Source: Balaenoptera acutorostrata
Lineage: Eukaryota; Chordata; Mammalia; Artiodactyla; Balaenopteridae
Assembly: GCF_949987535.1 (NCBI RefSeq)
Contig: NC_080069.1
Span: forward strand, 49,838,391 to 49,902,390
Reading direction: 5' to 3'
Length of the DNA stretch: 64,000 bases
Positions 12,061 through 23,505 of this stretch are shown piece after piece (positions within the stretch are counted from its first letter, which is position 1; each line of letters begins with the position of its first letter). A program made the translations under genes and the position numbers. Below the pieces are notes generated by a model that did no database searches, was not told the origin of the DNA, and saw nothing but the letters and a program-made list of their open reading frames with translations.

Positions 12061-13330
12061 ACTTAATCCCTTTACACGATGTATTTATTATACTGTTGAT
12101 CTCCCCATAGATGTCTTTGTCTGAATGTGGTTTCCCTTTCTTCCCCCTTCCCTCACTTTATCTTTAGCTAGAAATCTTAAGAGTTAACATCTACATCTTT
12201 TAAATGAAGGGGATGGCCTGGATTGGTCATTTTCCAAATGATACACCATAGTAGAGACCTGGGAGTTCCCCAAAGGCTCCTTGAGAAGGCCTGGGAAGCG
12301 GTACAAGTAGGCACAGCTACAGCCCTTGCTCTCCCATGGGAGAGAGCAAGCTCCCTTTCTCTATTTTACATATTGGACATTCACCCTACTGTTTGCTTAA
12401 AGAAAGAGTTCTTGAAGCTAAAGGAAGTTAGAAAATTCCCTTCCAGCTTGAAAATCAGTGATTTTGAATGTAGAACATAATGAAAATTTGATTTCTACCA
12501 TTATTTTGTGAACACTGAATTAACAATTTGGGGGAATTGCATTACATGTTGCCTCATCCAATGATGTAATAATCGAATAAAATAGATTCTAATCCTATTT
12601 AGTCAGCTTCCCTCTGTTGTTCTCAGTCTGCTTTGAGAAGACTGTCAAATTGAATTTGCTGTCCTTCCTGTTTGCCAAAGTTTATTATTTCAATTTACAG
12701 CAGCAGAGATCTTATAACCTGGTCTTTTATGTACTCTGTTGTGTTAGCTCTGATATTGTGCCAATCTGCACAAGAGAGTAATTATGGAATGATGGGCCTT
12801 CCCTTGCTTTCAGAAAAGCAACAGGCAGGTCCTTCTGATGTCTAGAGGGGTTGTGTGTTGGAAGCAGAATTGGGATGGGGGGATTTAATCTGCTTTTCTT
12901 ATAAATACCTGAAAAAATCCCAATAAAATACTATTTAAATGTTTTTTCACAAAGCCATAAAGAGGCTAATACCAAGTAAAGCATGGGCTGTGTCTAGGAA
13001 AAGATGCTTTGAAAAGAGAGGGATAAGATCAAGCTCTAAATGCGTTTAATTCATTAGCCTTAAAGCATGCCGAGCTGGGTCTGTAATGATATCAGAACAT
13101 TCAGGGAAAGATTCAGAATGAGGTCTCAAAAATCCCACGTGGAAGCTCCTGTGAATGTCTACAATCTGTTCTGTAGCTACCTTGGTCAGATTATGTTGGC
13201 TTTAAGCAGGGAAGGAGCTTAGGCTCTGCCTTTCCCATCTGCAATTTAACACTGAATTCTAACACTTAAGTTGGCCAGGGTGATAACATAGTAAGGAAAC
13301 AAGCGAAAATTACTTCTTTATTTACACTCA
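12061..13330. other. Unique DNA, possible conserved non-coding sequence
   Basis: No transposon recognised. Positions 12540-12830 and 13030-13230 have balanced composition with homeodomain- and bZIP-like words (TAATTA at 12779-12784, CCAATGATG near 12558). They are candidates for non-coding conservation only by texture. The 85-codon frame at 12223-12480 has no recognisable homology. Confidence 0.35.
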
Positions 13331-13334
13331 AATA

Positions 13335-13665
13335 TGATAATGGCAATATATGCTTGTTGTAAAAATTCTAAATGTGCAAAAATTCATAGCCAATTCCTGG
13401 TGTTCTCTTTCTTATTCTCTGAATTCCATGCCTCGAGGTAACCACTGATAATAGTTGAAAGCGGATCCATTCGGAGTTTTTCCTTGTATAGACAAATACA
13501 CGCACACACACACTCGTATGTACATATAAATATATACAAAAATACACGCACATAATTACACCTGCACATATCATATAGATTAAAAATATAGATGGGATTT
13601 TCTTTTTCCTTAATTTTATATGTTTGATACCTTTTCATGTAAGTATGTATAGATTTACCTCACTT
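13335..13665 (-). repeat. Ancient L1 fragment
   Basis: The stretch contains 'GGTAACCACTGATAATAGTT' and later words such as 'TATAGATTTACCTCACTTTG'. It matches an old L1M-type layout also seen at 58250-58790. A short CA-rich run lies at 13498-13515. Strand and subfamily are inferred. Confidence 0.45.
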
Positions 13666-14874
13666 TGTAAGAATGAGAATCACATTTCAAGGGGACTTTT
13701 AGACTGCTTCTGACTTGCAGTAAAAACCCAGCAGGTAGCACGGGGGGGAAGGCTTCCGCCACCATCTGCAGTCAGAGGCCTCTGCCTCTGACCCGCCTGA
13801 CCTGGGAAATGGTTCTGTTTTTAAAGGCAGCCTCAGGCATGGTTAAGAAGCATGTCTCCTGTTCACGCAGGCTCAGACCCGTGTTGTGGAAGAAAATGAC
13901 ACCTTAATCGAGTTGGTTTTCTGTCCAGCAAATTACACCAACTTCCCTTTGGGAGATGAGGGAATGCTGCTGTGACCGGGACACGCATCCGTCAGGGCCC
14001 GGTGGGGCGGAGAGCAGCCTCCTTCCACAGAGGCGGCCTCGTTGGACTTCTCTCCCATTAGCTGGCGGAGCTGGCTTAAGTGAGCCGTCCATTCGGCAGG
14101 CCTGACTGATTTGCTAATACCGTGGACTAGCGGGGAAAGTTCTTAAACTAATTCACTTAAGATAAGGGGGTGGCTTCCCCTCAAAGGCAAAGCAGGGAAA
14201 GATCCTCCACTTCTCAGTAAGCCTGTCCAAATTGTCTGCCAACCACTCGAGGATGAAATTGAGTCTAACACTACAGCATGTATTACTAAGAGTAGACTCG
14301 CCAGTAAATATGTAAAGGGTATAAGCTCAGCTTCTCCATCATTTACCTGCATTTTGTTTGGATGACAAGAAGTGGCAGAGTGCACTGCAGAGTGAGATTA
14401 GGTGCTTGAAATGTGGCTGCAGAGATTAAATGAGTATTTCTTGAGGCGCCCTTCATTATGGGGAAATGGTAGAGGACAGATTTCCTGAAGGGTTTTCCAC
14501 TTGGCTGCATGATTAAGTGTTCAGGGAACTATATAATTGGTAATATACTTTTTTTATATATTCCTGTGTAAATAATTTCTTTATTTAAACTTCACAATGT
14601 GTAATATTTAAACACTTGTCAAGCAATAACTCACTGGTGGCAGAAAATTCTAAAAGTCTAACAGCGGGATTAAGGGTGTGATGGCTGTAGCTGATTGATC
14701 TCTCTAGTTTTCTTGAAGAGGAATCTTACCACAGGGGTATAATTTGGGAAATAGAACCATACAGTGTCAGTAATTTGAGCAGTTATGTGGGAAACTCTGA
14801 ATCTGTCTCAAATTGGTCTGCTTTTATTTTTTTAAACAGGGTTGAAAGTATGTTTTTAATTCTCTGTGCCTGCG
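13666..14874. other. Unique DNA with a small CpG-rich patch
   Basis: No transposon recognised. Twelve CpG dinucleotides fall within 13976-14132, the densest CpG cluster in the window outside the SINEs. I see no TATA box, exon or long open frame tied to it. The rest, to 14874, is AT-rich. Confidence 0.5.
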
Positions 14875-14888
14875 TGTATATATGTATT

Positions 14889-15174
14889 TAAAACATTTTT
14901 TTAACATCTTTATTGGAGTATAATTGCTTTACAATGTTGTGTTAGTTTCTGCTGTATAACAAAGTGAATCAGCTATACGTATACATATATCCCCATATCT
15001 CCTCCCTCTTGCGTCTCCCTCCCTCCCACCCTCCCTATCCCACCCCTCTAGGTGGTCGCAAAGCACTGAGCTGATCTCCCTGTGCTATGCAGCTGCTTCC
15101 CACTAGCTATCTACTTTACATTTGGTAGTGAATATATGTCCATGCCACTCTCTCACTTCGTCCCAGCTTACCCT
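14889..15174 (-). mobile_element. 5'-truncated L1 3' end with target-site duplication
   Basis: Minus-strand copy of a cetartiodactyl-type L1 3' UTR. Reverse-strand tail signature: 'CTTTATTGGAGTATAATTGC', then 'TTACAATGTTGTGTTAG', 'CAGCTGCTTCCCACTAGC' and 'CACTTCGTCCCAGCTTACC'. A 14-bp duplication, TGTATATATGTATT, flanks it at 14875-14888 and 15175-15188. It closely resembles the copy at 31728-32226, so both probably come from one recent subfamily. Confidence 0.9.
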
Positions 15175-15188
15175 TGTATATATGTATT

Positions 15189-16617
15189 ATAGTCAGTTTT
15201 GTTGTTGTGTTTTTGTTTTTTTAAAATTTTATTTGAAGTCAAATAAGGGAAATATATGACTCTACCCTAATCTGTGAGATCTGTCATGGGTTTAAGTATA
15301 TTGCCCATGTATCGAGACGGTGTCAAAGTCATTTGTGTAAATAATAACAGAAAGGAGCACTACCAATTCATCACGCATGGGGATATAGTGTGTTGAAGGA
15401 ATTTACTAGGAAATCAGTATTTGTCATCACGTTTGTCATGGTTTATAAATCCCAGCCTAATTTACAAGGGTTTAAGGCCTTTCACCCAAACATAAAAAGT
15501 GACCCATTAAAGTTAACGAGCCTTCTTTATCTGGACTCATCTTTTAAATTTACCATGTGATTAAATGTAATGACAGGGAGATGGGGGGCATTTAAAGTGC
15601 AGCGGAGAGTGCTTTGGTGAGAGCTGAGGACTCAAGGAATTCTGAGACCAGGACGAACCAGATTTGCAAGTGACAGAAATAAAAACACCAAAGGAAGCCG
15701 ACACTTTAAACAGTATGCTACTCATAAATTTGATGGAATATTGGTGGGCAAACATTTCAAAAGGATGAAGATTAGTAATAGGTGCAGAGGGATTTGGGTA
15801 GGATGGAAAAGACCCTGAAGTTATGCTATATCACTGCCAAACAGATACAGTGGTTTATAACTGTATTTGGGGAAGAAAAGGAAATATCATTATATTGAGA
15901 ATGTCTTAAGGAAGTGGGAACCATCACTTTGAAATGTATTCATCAAGAAAGATAGAGTCCCTATCTCCCAGTGTCTGGGGGGTATGGTGGGGCTAGGAAC
16001 CTCACACTGGTAAGGACGTTTAGCCAGTACAGATGACCTAATTGCATTGACCACTCCTCCAAGCTTAAGTACTCCAGCATTCTTCCATTAACTCACCCCA
16101 GCTTTAAAAATCTCCCATCTTTTTCAGAGGAGTTGAGCTCAGTGTCTCTCTCTTATTGCAATAGTTTTTCTTTTATAGCACTCAGTCAACAGTTGTTGAA
16201 TTGAATTTGAGGAACTTCAACTGTTTTTATTTTCACGTATAGCATCAGTTTAGAAAAAAATAAAAGTCTTTATGAAGAATCCCAATGCTGGGAGGAATGT
16301 TTCAAAACAAGGGAAAATGATTTGATAGATGGCTTAAGATATCTTAAGAAAGACAATCAAATGTAGTTTGAAGAATGGGATGATATTCTCTTTTAATACA
16401 TTTTAAATAGCTGAATTATCTTCTCTGGAATAATTTAAAGTGAGTGACATTGTATAGATGTGCCTAGCCAATTGCAAATGCTCAGGAATGTTTATTGCAT
16501 GGCAAGGAGTTAGGTCTTCACTGAGTGGTGCTTATTTCCTGTATAGTCTTCCCAATGGGGAACCATTCCTATGGACTGGATTTGTGGGGCTGATCTATGT
16601 CCTCCACGGTATTGATC
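15189..16617. other. Unique DNA, no recognised feature
   Basis: AT-rich, with no recognised repeat or exon. Open frames do not exceed 79 codons, and the longest one at the right edge (16458-16697) runs into the SINE. Confidence 0.45.
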
Positions 16618-16634
16618 AAGAAACAGAGACCCTT

Positions 16635-16996
16635 GGGGCTTCCCTGGTGGTGCAGTGGTTAAGAACCCTCCTGCTAATGCTGGGGACATGGGTTTGAGCT
16701 CTGGTCTGGGAAGATCCCACTTGCCTTGGAGCAGCTAAGCCCGTGAGCCACAACTACTGAGCCTGCACTCTAGAGCTTGCAAGCCACAACTACTGAGCCC
16801 ACGTGCCACAACTACTGAAGCCCACACACCTAGAGCCTGTGCTCTGCAACAAGAGAAGCCACCGCAATGAGAAGCCCACACACTGCAACGAAGAGTAGCC
16901 CCTGCTCACCGCAACTAGAGAAAGCCTGCGTGCACAGCAACAAAGAGCCACTGCAGCCAAAAAAAAAAAAAAAAATTAGGAAAAAAAAGAAAAGAA
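16635..16996 (+). mobile_element. CHR SINE with target-site duplication
   Basis: Starts GGGGCTTCCCTGGTGGTGCA, with the A box in 'TGGTGCAGTGGTTAAGAA'. The B-box region is mutated ('GGGTTTGAGCTC'). Duplicated CCACAACTACTGAGCC blocks follow, then an A-rich tail from 16960. Related flanks AAGAAACAGAGACC (16618-16631) and AAGAAACAGAGAACC (16997-17011) are the target-site duplication with one extra A. Loss of CpGs suggests it is older than the copies at 8329 and 35403. Confidence 0.92.
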
Positions 16997-17264
16997 AAGA
17001 AACAGAGAACCAAAGATGGTGCTATGCCTATTTGGTGGAAGGAGCTGGAAACCAGGTTGCCTTATGTCCAGTCTTGTGTTCTTTTTATTCTCTTCTAGAA
17101 ATTTTAGGTCTACTCTGGTGTTATGTTTCATTTGGAAGGAAAAATTTAACTGATAAGACTTATGCAAAAGACAATTAACAGAATTGTTTAGATGAGAAAT
17201 ATAACTTGAAGAATGAGAAGACTCTTGCTCATCCATTGTTCCTTTTGGTAAATTGCAGCTACAT

Positions 17265-17425
17265 AGAGTTTTACAGTTGACATAGCTCTTTCACATGCAT
17301 CATCTGATTTGATCCCCAAAACCAGGTTGAGGAGGCAAGAAACAGCTTGATTAAATGATTTACCAAAGGTGACCTGACTGTAAATGGCAGAGTAGAAACT
17401 AGAATGAGATTTTTATCTCATCTAG
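17265..17425 (-). repeat. MIR relic
   Basis: Reverse-strand MIR order: 'CTTTCACATGCATCATCTG' with 'TTTGATCC', a short core, then 'AAATGATTTACCAAAGGTGA' and 'GGCAGAGTAGAAACTAGAA'. The middle is shortened. Confidence 0.65.
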
Positions 17426-18479
17426 TTTAGGAAAAAATCTACTGTCGCCTATTATGGGTAAGCAAAAGTAGGTCTTGGAGACAGAGTGTAGACAAAGAGG
17501 GAGTTAATAAAAAATAAAGAAATAAAATAATAAATATGTTTATGACAGTTTTTTTTTTTAGGTGCAAATGTAAGAAAAGTACGGATTGCAGTGAAAATTT
17601 ACAAGGGTCATAACCTTGCCTGGAGATGGGGTTTGGATCAGGAAAGGCTGGCCCAAAGAAGTGACATGCACATTCTCAGGCTGGTATCCTGGCTTCTAGT
17701 TTAACAAGAGTTCAACACCAGTGGGCTCTACCCTCTGGTCAGAAAGCTTATCCTAGCAGTATTTGGAGAAATGGGAAGTATGATGAGATGGTAGTATATT
17801 TTTCACCAAGCTAAATGTATTTAAAATAAAGGTCTTTCTCGTTTTCTGAGATTGTTTTTTCTTATTTATAGTTTTAAAGCACACTTTCTTTTATACAATA
17901 GTTGTTATGGTAAATAAGAATTGTTTTCAGTGAATTACTTGGGACTATAGAAAATTTCAAATCCTACAGCATCTCCCCAGTTTTATTTAAAATGCTTTTA
18001 GTTAGTGAAATCCCCAATTCTGGGAACCAGTAGTCTCTATCCTGTTGCAAACCCCAGCCCCACACTTCCTTTTTATTTTATGAGCGCAGGAAAGACCTTT
18101 GCTTTGACTAACCTAATAAGTCCAAGGAATAAGATTGCACTTATGTGGGAGATAGGATTAAAAATAATGAGACAAAAACTCAGCAGCATAACGTTATTTC
18201 AGGAAATGGGAATAAACAGAGAATTTAAACATGTTATTTTTTATACTTGCTAGGAAGTTTTCTAGCTAGCTATCAAGTCAACCTTTATATAGATGAGGGT
18301 GAGAGACAGGGCAGAAGGAGAGCAAGTTGAAATTGAAAGCTGCTCTGACAAAGAGAAGGCAAAGCCTGGCTGGGGTGAGAAGAGGGAGAGGTTTCTTGAT
18401 CCCCGTTGCTCTTTCTGCAGAGAATTCCTTTCTCTGTCTCTCCTCCCGGCCTTGCACGTATCTATCAACAGATTCTGTT
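17426..18479. other. Unique AT-rich DNA, no recognised feature
   Basis: No recognised repeat apart from short A/T runs near 17500-17560. No supported exon. Confidence 0.45.
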
Positions 18480-18790
18480 CATGCCTTAGCTTTGCGGAAG
18501 CCTGTCAGGCTGGCAGAATGCCCTCCCTCATTGGAATGTGTCACAGTGCAGAGGGCAAAAGCAATCGATGGCCCTTCCTGGCCTCCACCCCTCCTGCTGC
18601 CCTTATAAATACTTTTATTTGCATTCTGTCACTGTGGTTGTGGCTTATCCCTTTGCATTCTCACTTTCTAGTTGAAAGTCATTAATCTGCAGATGCAACT
18701 AATTAGCCCTTTCCTGTTCCAGGAGCAGAAAACACTGCTCACTCATTGTCCTGGCTTATTGGATGCCAGAAAAATGTACACTTAAGGATC
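18480..18790. promoter_or_regulatory. Candidate enhancer-like unique block
   Basis: This repeat-free segment holds a close cluster of recognisable binding words: GGAATGTG (TEAD-like) at 18533-18540, ATCGAT at 18564-18569, a perfect POU octamer ATTTGCAT at 18617-18624, TGTGGTT (RUNX-like) at 18633-18639, a 7/8 octamer at 18652-18658 and TAATTA (homeodomain) at 18700-18705. The words are seen directly. Function and conservation are inferred, and such words also occur by chance. Confidence 0.3.
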
Positions 18791-19463
18791 AATGGATCTT
18801 GCCAATAGGAAGAGTGCTCTGTATAATTACACAATTGGCCCTGGTAAGCTATCAAATGAGAATTGTGCAGAGGACCTAAAACCTGTCCCGGAATGGTGCA
18901 GTTACCTAAACCACAGGCTTACATTTCTTATTTTCTCAAGTACGTTGTGCCCGTTTTGTGAGGTGTGCCGTCTCAATCCATCTTCTTGAAGAGTGAGGCA
19001 CAGAAAATTAGGTGAAATTGGGTGCATTTCAGCCCTGACATTTTTCTTTTTGGAGAAAGGTTGAACTCAGGACCTCAGGGTTGGTGTAAGATTGGAAAGG
19101 CCAAATCACTTTATCTTGTTTTTTCAGTGGGGAAAAAAAAAACCCAACAACTCTTGATCCCAAATAAAATAAGAACTAAAATGCTTATGCCTAGCCTTTT
19201 TTTTTCTTAAAGAAAAAAAAAAAAAAAGAGACAAGACACAATTGACTACATGCCTCTGGAGAAAACTCCTGATTCTCTTAAAGGAAAATAATTTTTCTGC
19301 AGAGACAAATGTGTTAAAGCAAGTGAGAGGCAGGGTACCATTGGGAAGCTGGATTGGAAGGAGTTTAAGCCACAGAACATATTCCCCAGTCACTAACATG
19401 GTATACAGTTGTGCTATGGGTGCCTATATGTTTGGGTCTGTGTCTATTTGTGTGTGATTGCTA
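18791..19463. other. Unique DNA with A/T runs
   Basis: No recognised element. Homopolymer A/T runs lie at 19130-19142 and 19198-19227. Frames on either strand are short and have no homology I recognise. Confidence 0.4.

Positions 19464-19464
<1 letters not shown>

Positions 19465-19493
<29 letters not shown>
19465..19493 (+). repeat. (TG)12 microsatellite with CGCGC end
   Basis: Twelve uninterrupted TG units at 19465-19488, followed by CGCGC. Alternating purine-pyrimidine sequence of this kind can adopt Z-DNA. Confidence 0.95.
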
Positions 19494-19494
<1 letters not shown>

Positions 19495-19555
19495 GAAACC
19501 CTTTTTGCCAAAGGGAAATTGAAAGCTGAAAAGTACCAGCAAGAAAGTACCAGTG

Positions 19556-19908
19556 GGGACTTCCTTGGTGGCGCAGTGGTTAAGAATCTGCCTGCCAATG
19601 CAGGGGACACAGGTTCGAGCCCTGGTCCGGGAAGATCCCACATGCCGCGGAGAAACTAAGCCTGTGCGCCACAACTACTGAGCCTGTGCTCTAGAGCCCA
19701 CGAGCCACAACTACTGAAGCCCGTGTGCCACAACTACTGTTGCTCCACAACAAGAGAAGCCACCGCAATGAGAAGCCCATGCACGGCAACGGAGAGTAGC
19801 CCCCGCTTGCCGCAGCTAGAGAAAGCCCGCGCCCAGCAAAGAAGACCCAACACAGCCAAAAATAAATAAATAAAATAAATAAATTTTAAAAAAAAAATTA
19901 AAAAAAAA
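19556..19908 (+). mobile_element. CHR SINE with target-site duplication
   Basis: Starts GGGACTTCCTTGGTGGCGCA. It has a clear A box, an intact B box (GGTTCGAGCCC), the CCACAACTACTGAGCC block, a shortened middle, and an AAATAAATAAATAAAATAAA-type tail. The flank AAGAAAGTACCAGTGGG occurs at 19541-19557 and 19909-19925, a 17-bp target-site duplication. It lies about 580 bp from an opposite-facing copy at 20484-20895. Confidence 0.95.
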
Positions 19909-19925
19909 AAGAAAGTACCAGTGGG

Positions 19926-20471
19926 AAGTATTATATCTACATGACAAAAAGTCCAGGGAGAAAAAAAATGCCTTCAGTGACCTATACCAGGTAACCTTTG
20001 GAGAGAGTGAGATGGGCAATTGTGTAGGGTAGTTGAATCTCACTGGGGAGACAGCAGGTGTTAAAGAGGATTGTTGCCTTACTGGCCGCAGCTCTCCACT
20101 GCCCACACTCCATATCATCAGTAGAAGCCCTGGGCACGTCTTTGTGATGGGTCTGCAGCTCTGTTTACCAGCTATTTTGAGCTGGGTCCTTTTTGGCTCC
20201 GTGCTGAGAGATGGGAGTCAAGATATTGGTGCAGCACCAGAGAGCTCCCTATCTTTATATTTGCCTGGTGGTTAAACAGTTCTTTACGTACATGAGAAAA
20301 TGCATTGAAATGAACAAGTGAAACTGTTTTCTTCTCTTCCCCAGAATATTCACAATAATTTAAGAATAGCTAACAAAGCTGGGTTTTTTTGAATAGCATC
20401 TCTTTTTCTTTGAAAAAGTTTTTTTTTTTTTTTTTTTTTTTTTACCATTTTTTCTTTCTCTTTCTCATGCT
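19926..20471. other. Unique DNA ending in a poly(T) run
   Basis: No recognised element except a long T run at 20420-20443 followed by a T/C-rich patch. The T run may be the tail of a lost minus-strand retroelement, but no body or duplication is visible. Confidence 0.45.
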
Positions 20472-20483
20472 CACCGGTACTTT

Positions 20484-20895
20484 TTAAAAAAAATTTTTTT
20501 AAGAGCAAAAGCTTTTGTTCTTGTTTTAAAAAATAAATGTATGTATGTATGTATGTATGTGTGTATTTTTGGCTGCGTTGGGTCTTCGCTGCTGCACATG
20601 GGCTTTCTCTAGTTGCGGCCAGCGGGGGCTACTCTTCGTTGCGATGCGTGCGTGGGCTTCTCACTGTGGTGGCTTCTCTTGTTGCGGAGCATGGGCTCTA
20701 GGCGCATGGCCTTCAGTTGTTACAATGTGAGGGCTCAGTAGTTGTGGCTCGCGGGCTCTAGAGCGCAGGCTCAGTAGTTGTGGTACACAGGCTTAGTTGC
20801 TCCGCGACATGTGGGATCTTCCTGGACCAGGGCTTGAACCCGTGTCCCCTGCGTTGGCAGGAGGATTCTTAACTACTGCGTCACCAGGGAAGTCC
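20484..20895 (-). mobile_element. CHR SINE, inverted, with (TATG)n in its tail
   Basis: The 5' end lies at the right ('GCGTCACCAGGGAAGTCCC'). The tail is at the left and contains about five TATG units (20537-20560). The B box reads 'GGGCTTGAACCC' in reverse. The likely target-site duplication is CACCGGTACTTT (20472-20483) and CACCTGTACTTT (20896-20907), with one mismatch. The left tail region, 20484-20535, is rearranged A/T-rich sequence. Confidence 0.9.
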
Positions 20896-20907
20896 CACCT
20901 GTACTTT

Positions 20908-21380
20908 AAATTCAAGGTTACAAAGACAGTGGTGATAGACTTAAATTTATTCAAATTCGTCATCCATACCTGCTTAGTATTTATCTAACCTTACTAATTT
21001 CCAGAGAGACGTTATCATAACAGAATGATAGAGAATAAGCCTTCTATGTTGAATGCATAGTTTAACGCAGTCGTTCTTAATGTGTTTTGAGGCCACAAGC
21101 TCCCTTAAGAATTGCTGTCACAGTAAACCTTCCTCTCTCCAGAAAAATGCACTTACCAATACACTCATGCCATCTCACTTCTGATCTTAGGGAATTCACA
21201 GACACTCTAAAGCAATTGCTTTCTGGAGTCCCAGGTCTCAGATTAAAACCCTATGGTCAATGGAATGCCTCTGAAACAGTGGAGAAGTTAACGTGTATAG
21301 TAGGATCTCTGAGCACATTGTGTTGCAGAATAATTACAGATGGCTGGTTTGTGGGAATGACTAAGATTCAGTCTCGAGTT
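20908..21380. other. Unique DNA, possible old DNA-transposon piece
   Basis: The stretch from about 21063 (TCGTTCTTAATGTGTTTTGA, then CCAGAAAAATGCACTTACC) resembles a dispersed mammalian repeat whose name I cannot give with confidence. The remainder is unassigned. Confidence 0.3.
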
Positions 21381-21590
21381 AGGCGGACTTGTGTCTAAAC
21401 ACAACACTTCTACTCCCTAGCTGTGTGAGAAATTATTTAACCTGTCTAAGCTTCAGTTTCCTCATTAAAAAGAGGGTAAAGTAACATCTACCTCATTGGG
21501 TTACTGAGATATGCACATGTCCTGGGACACTATCAACCCTAGAGACATATTAGTGATTGTCATTGTTGTTAATAATGGGGAGTGTTATTC
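21381..21590 (+). repeat. MIR SINE relic
   Basis: In MIR order: 'CCTAGCTGTGTGAGAAATTA', 'AGCTTCAGTTTCCTCATTAA' and 'CATCTACCTCATTGGGTTAC', then a decayed 3' end. Confidence 0.8.
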
Positions 21591-22175
21591 AGAATTGATT
21601 AAGGCTGGGTACCCTTTCTTCCCTTGCTTGTCAGTTATATATCATTCATTTCCAGCCTTAGCGAAACAGACTCTTTTGTACACCCTTGAATGCCCACTCC
21701 CCTTCCCTTTTAAAAATTTCTATTTCGCTACTAAGACTCATCTTACTTGAGAAAATTTAGTTTTAAACTTTGAAAAGCAAAGAGGTCCATGTTTTTAAAC
21801 AGTGATTTATTTCATGTTGATTTCAGGTGACTGTGGTCTGTGGAGCTCAGTGGAGGGACTGCTTAGTTACTTGGTGGGCAGTGTTTTTCTAGAACATTGC
21901 TCAACCGTGGCCTGATGTTTACCTCTTCCATTTTCTTTTTACACACCTTGATTTCAACCATGAGTTCCTTCCTTTTTTTCTTCTGGACTTTCCCTTTTCT
22001 TAATTCCTTATCAGTGGCAATTCTCTGTTCATTTCTAGTCAATTCAGCTCAACAAATGATAATCGAATATCTTCTATCTCCTAGCCACTGAGCTAGATAT
22101 TGGACACACAGAAATAAATAACAAGTAGTTTTTATACTTGGAAGTCCTTGGAGTCTCAGAGTCTGTTAGGCAAAG
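21591..22175. other. Unique DNA, no recognised feature
   Basis: AT-rich. The 22035-22110 piece (TCAACAAATGATAATCGAAT and on) may be a short tail of an old LINE-like repeat. No exon supported. Confidence 0.35.
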
Positions 22176-22177
22176 TA

Positions 22178-22218
22178 TCATCATCATCATCTTTATCTTC
22201 ATCCTCATCATCATCATT
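22178..22218 (+). repeat. Imperfect (ATC)n microsatellite
   Basis: ATC-type trinucleotide repeats with scattered substitutions, next to a MIR fragment. Confidence 0.8.
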
Positions 22219-22300
22219 ACTGTTGTTTATTGAGTAGTTACTCTTTGTCAAGCATTGTGCTAACTATGTCGTATATGTTATTTCATTTCATTTCACCTTT
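22219..22300 (-). repeat. MIR 3' fragment
   Basis: 'GTTTATTGAGTAGTTACTCT', then 'CAAGCATTGTGCTAACTATG' and 'TTATTTCATTTCATTTCACC', the reverse strand of the MIR 3' end. Confidence 0.65.
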
Positions 22301-23315
22301 CTATTGGATTCTCTTTTTAGAATCAGTCATATTTTTATCTCAACACTGCAAACTTTTATTTGTTCTCTCTACTTCTACCCAGCCATTCTCACTTCTCCCA
22401 ATAGTAACTCTTCTCAGTATCTTCAAGTCCTTCTCTTGGTCAACTACCAGGTGCTTATAGCCCTAGAGTCGTCCAAAGTCTGGATATGGCTGTGCTTTCC
22501 CCCCCTTTGAGGCTTTGAAACTTGAAAATGATATGACTTGTGCTTCAACAAATCAATGACTGGCCAGTTTTCAGTCTTGGATGACTCAAACGTGTTCCAA
22601 GTCAGACTTAGAAGATACAAATATCATTTCATATAATTAGGAGCCGCAGATGTCTTCTGATTTTACCAAAGAGTTGGGGATTGTTCCCAGAGCTGGGAGT
22701 CTAGCCAGAATGGTGGTAAAGCCCTGTGGTTTATGAACTCACTAACTTTAATAACTACAACATTATAATCTAAGGTGGCATTAGAAGCAATGAGTAAGCA
22801 TTTTACACCATAAAAAGGACTATTTAAAGGAATCTCATTATCTTTCATAGAATGTTTACAATAGGCTGTGTATACACAATTATAGGATCGTTCCATACAC
22901 TACAAGAGGTTAGTAATTTATTGATATGCCAGAGCTACAGGATTCCCAACATCTTTATGTATGAAACAACCTGTTTGGCATAGAGTGGATCAAGGGCTCC
23001 CAAACTTTCTGTGGGGGAGGAGTAACTTTTGATTTACTAGAAGACTTATAGCTATCAGTCACATTGGAGCAGGTACCAGGTGCTGGCATTCAGTCTTAGA
23101 TTCCACTGTGGAAGAGAAGTGTACTTTAGTGAGAGGGGGTAGGGGCTGTTACCTAGAGTCAACCTCCCAGATATGAGGGAGCTTCTGATGTCCTCAGCTG
23201 CCCTTGTATATAGTGCCTGTTGCTGAATCAGAAACCCCCGTGTGCTGTTTAAAGCATATCAAAAGCACAAGGGGTGTCTAAGATAAAAACTTTTGAAACA
23301 ATAGTAATTGGGACA
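22301..23315. other. Unique DNA, no recognised feature
   Basis: No recognised repeat. The words at 22990-23060 ('AGGGCTCCCAAACTTTCTGT') may be a decayed hAT end, but this is weak. No supported gene. Confidence 0.4.
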
Positions 23316-23505
23316 AATTTTGAATACCTAATACATGCCATGCACCTTACTGGGGATTTTGTATATGTAACTGGTACCTCTTACTAGCATGTTATGGGGT
23401 TGACCCAGTTATTCACATTTAATAGATAAATAGATTGAGGGCTGGAGAGGTTAGGTAACTTGGTCAAGATCCCATGGTTTGCAGATAGCTCACCTTGGAT
23501 TTTGT
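23316..23505 (-). repeat. MIR relic
   Basis: Reverse-strand MIR: 'CCTAATACATGCCATGCACC', then 'AGATTGAGGGCTGGAGAGGT' and 'TAGGTAACTTGGTCAAGATC', in consensus order with heavy divergence. Confidence 0.7.

Noticed and set aside
16635..16720. tRNA gene-like A and B boxes
   Set aside because: They belong to the SINE's tRNA-derived head; the element lacks a full cloverleaf and is not a tRNA gene.
19198..19227. Poly(T)/poly(A) hairpin near 19.2 kb
   Set aside because: Low-complexity T and A runs pair trivially and do not show a meaningful structure.
22990..23060. Another possible hAT end
   Set aside because: The resemblance to CTCAAACTTT-type ends is short and without a partner.
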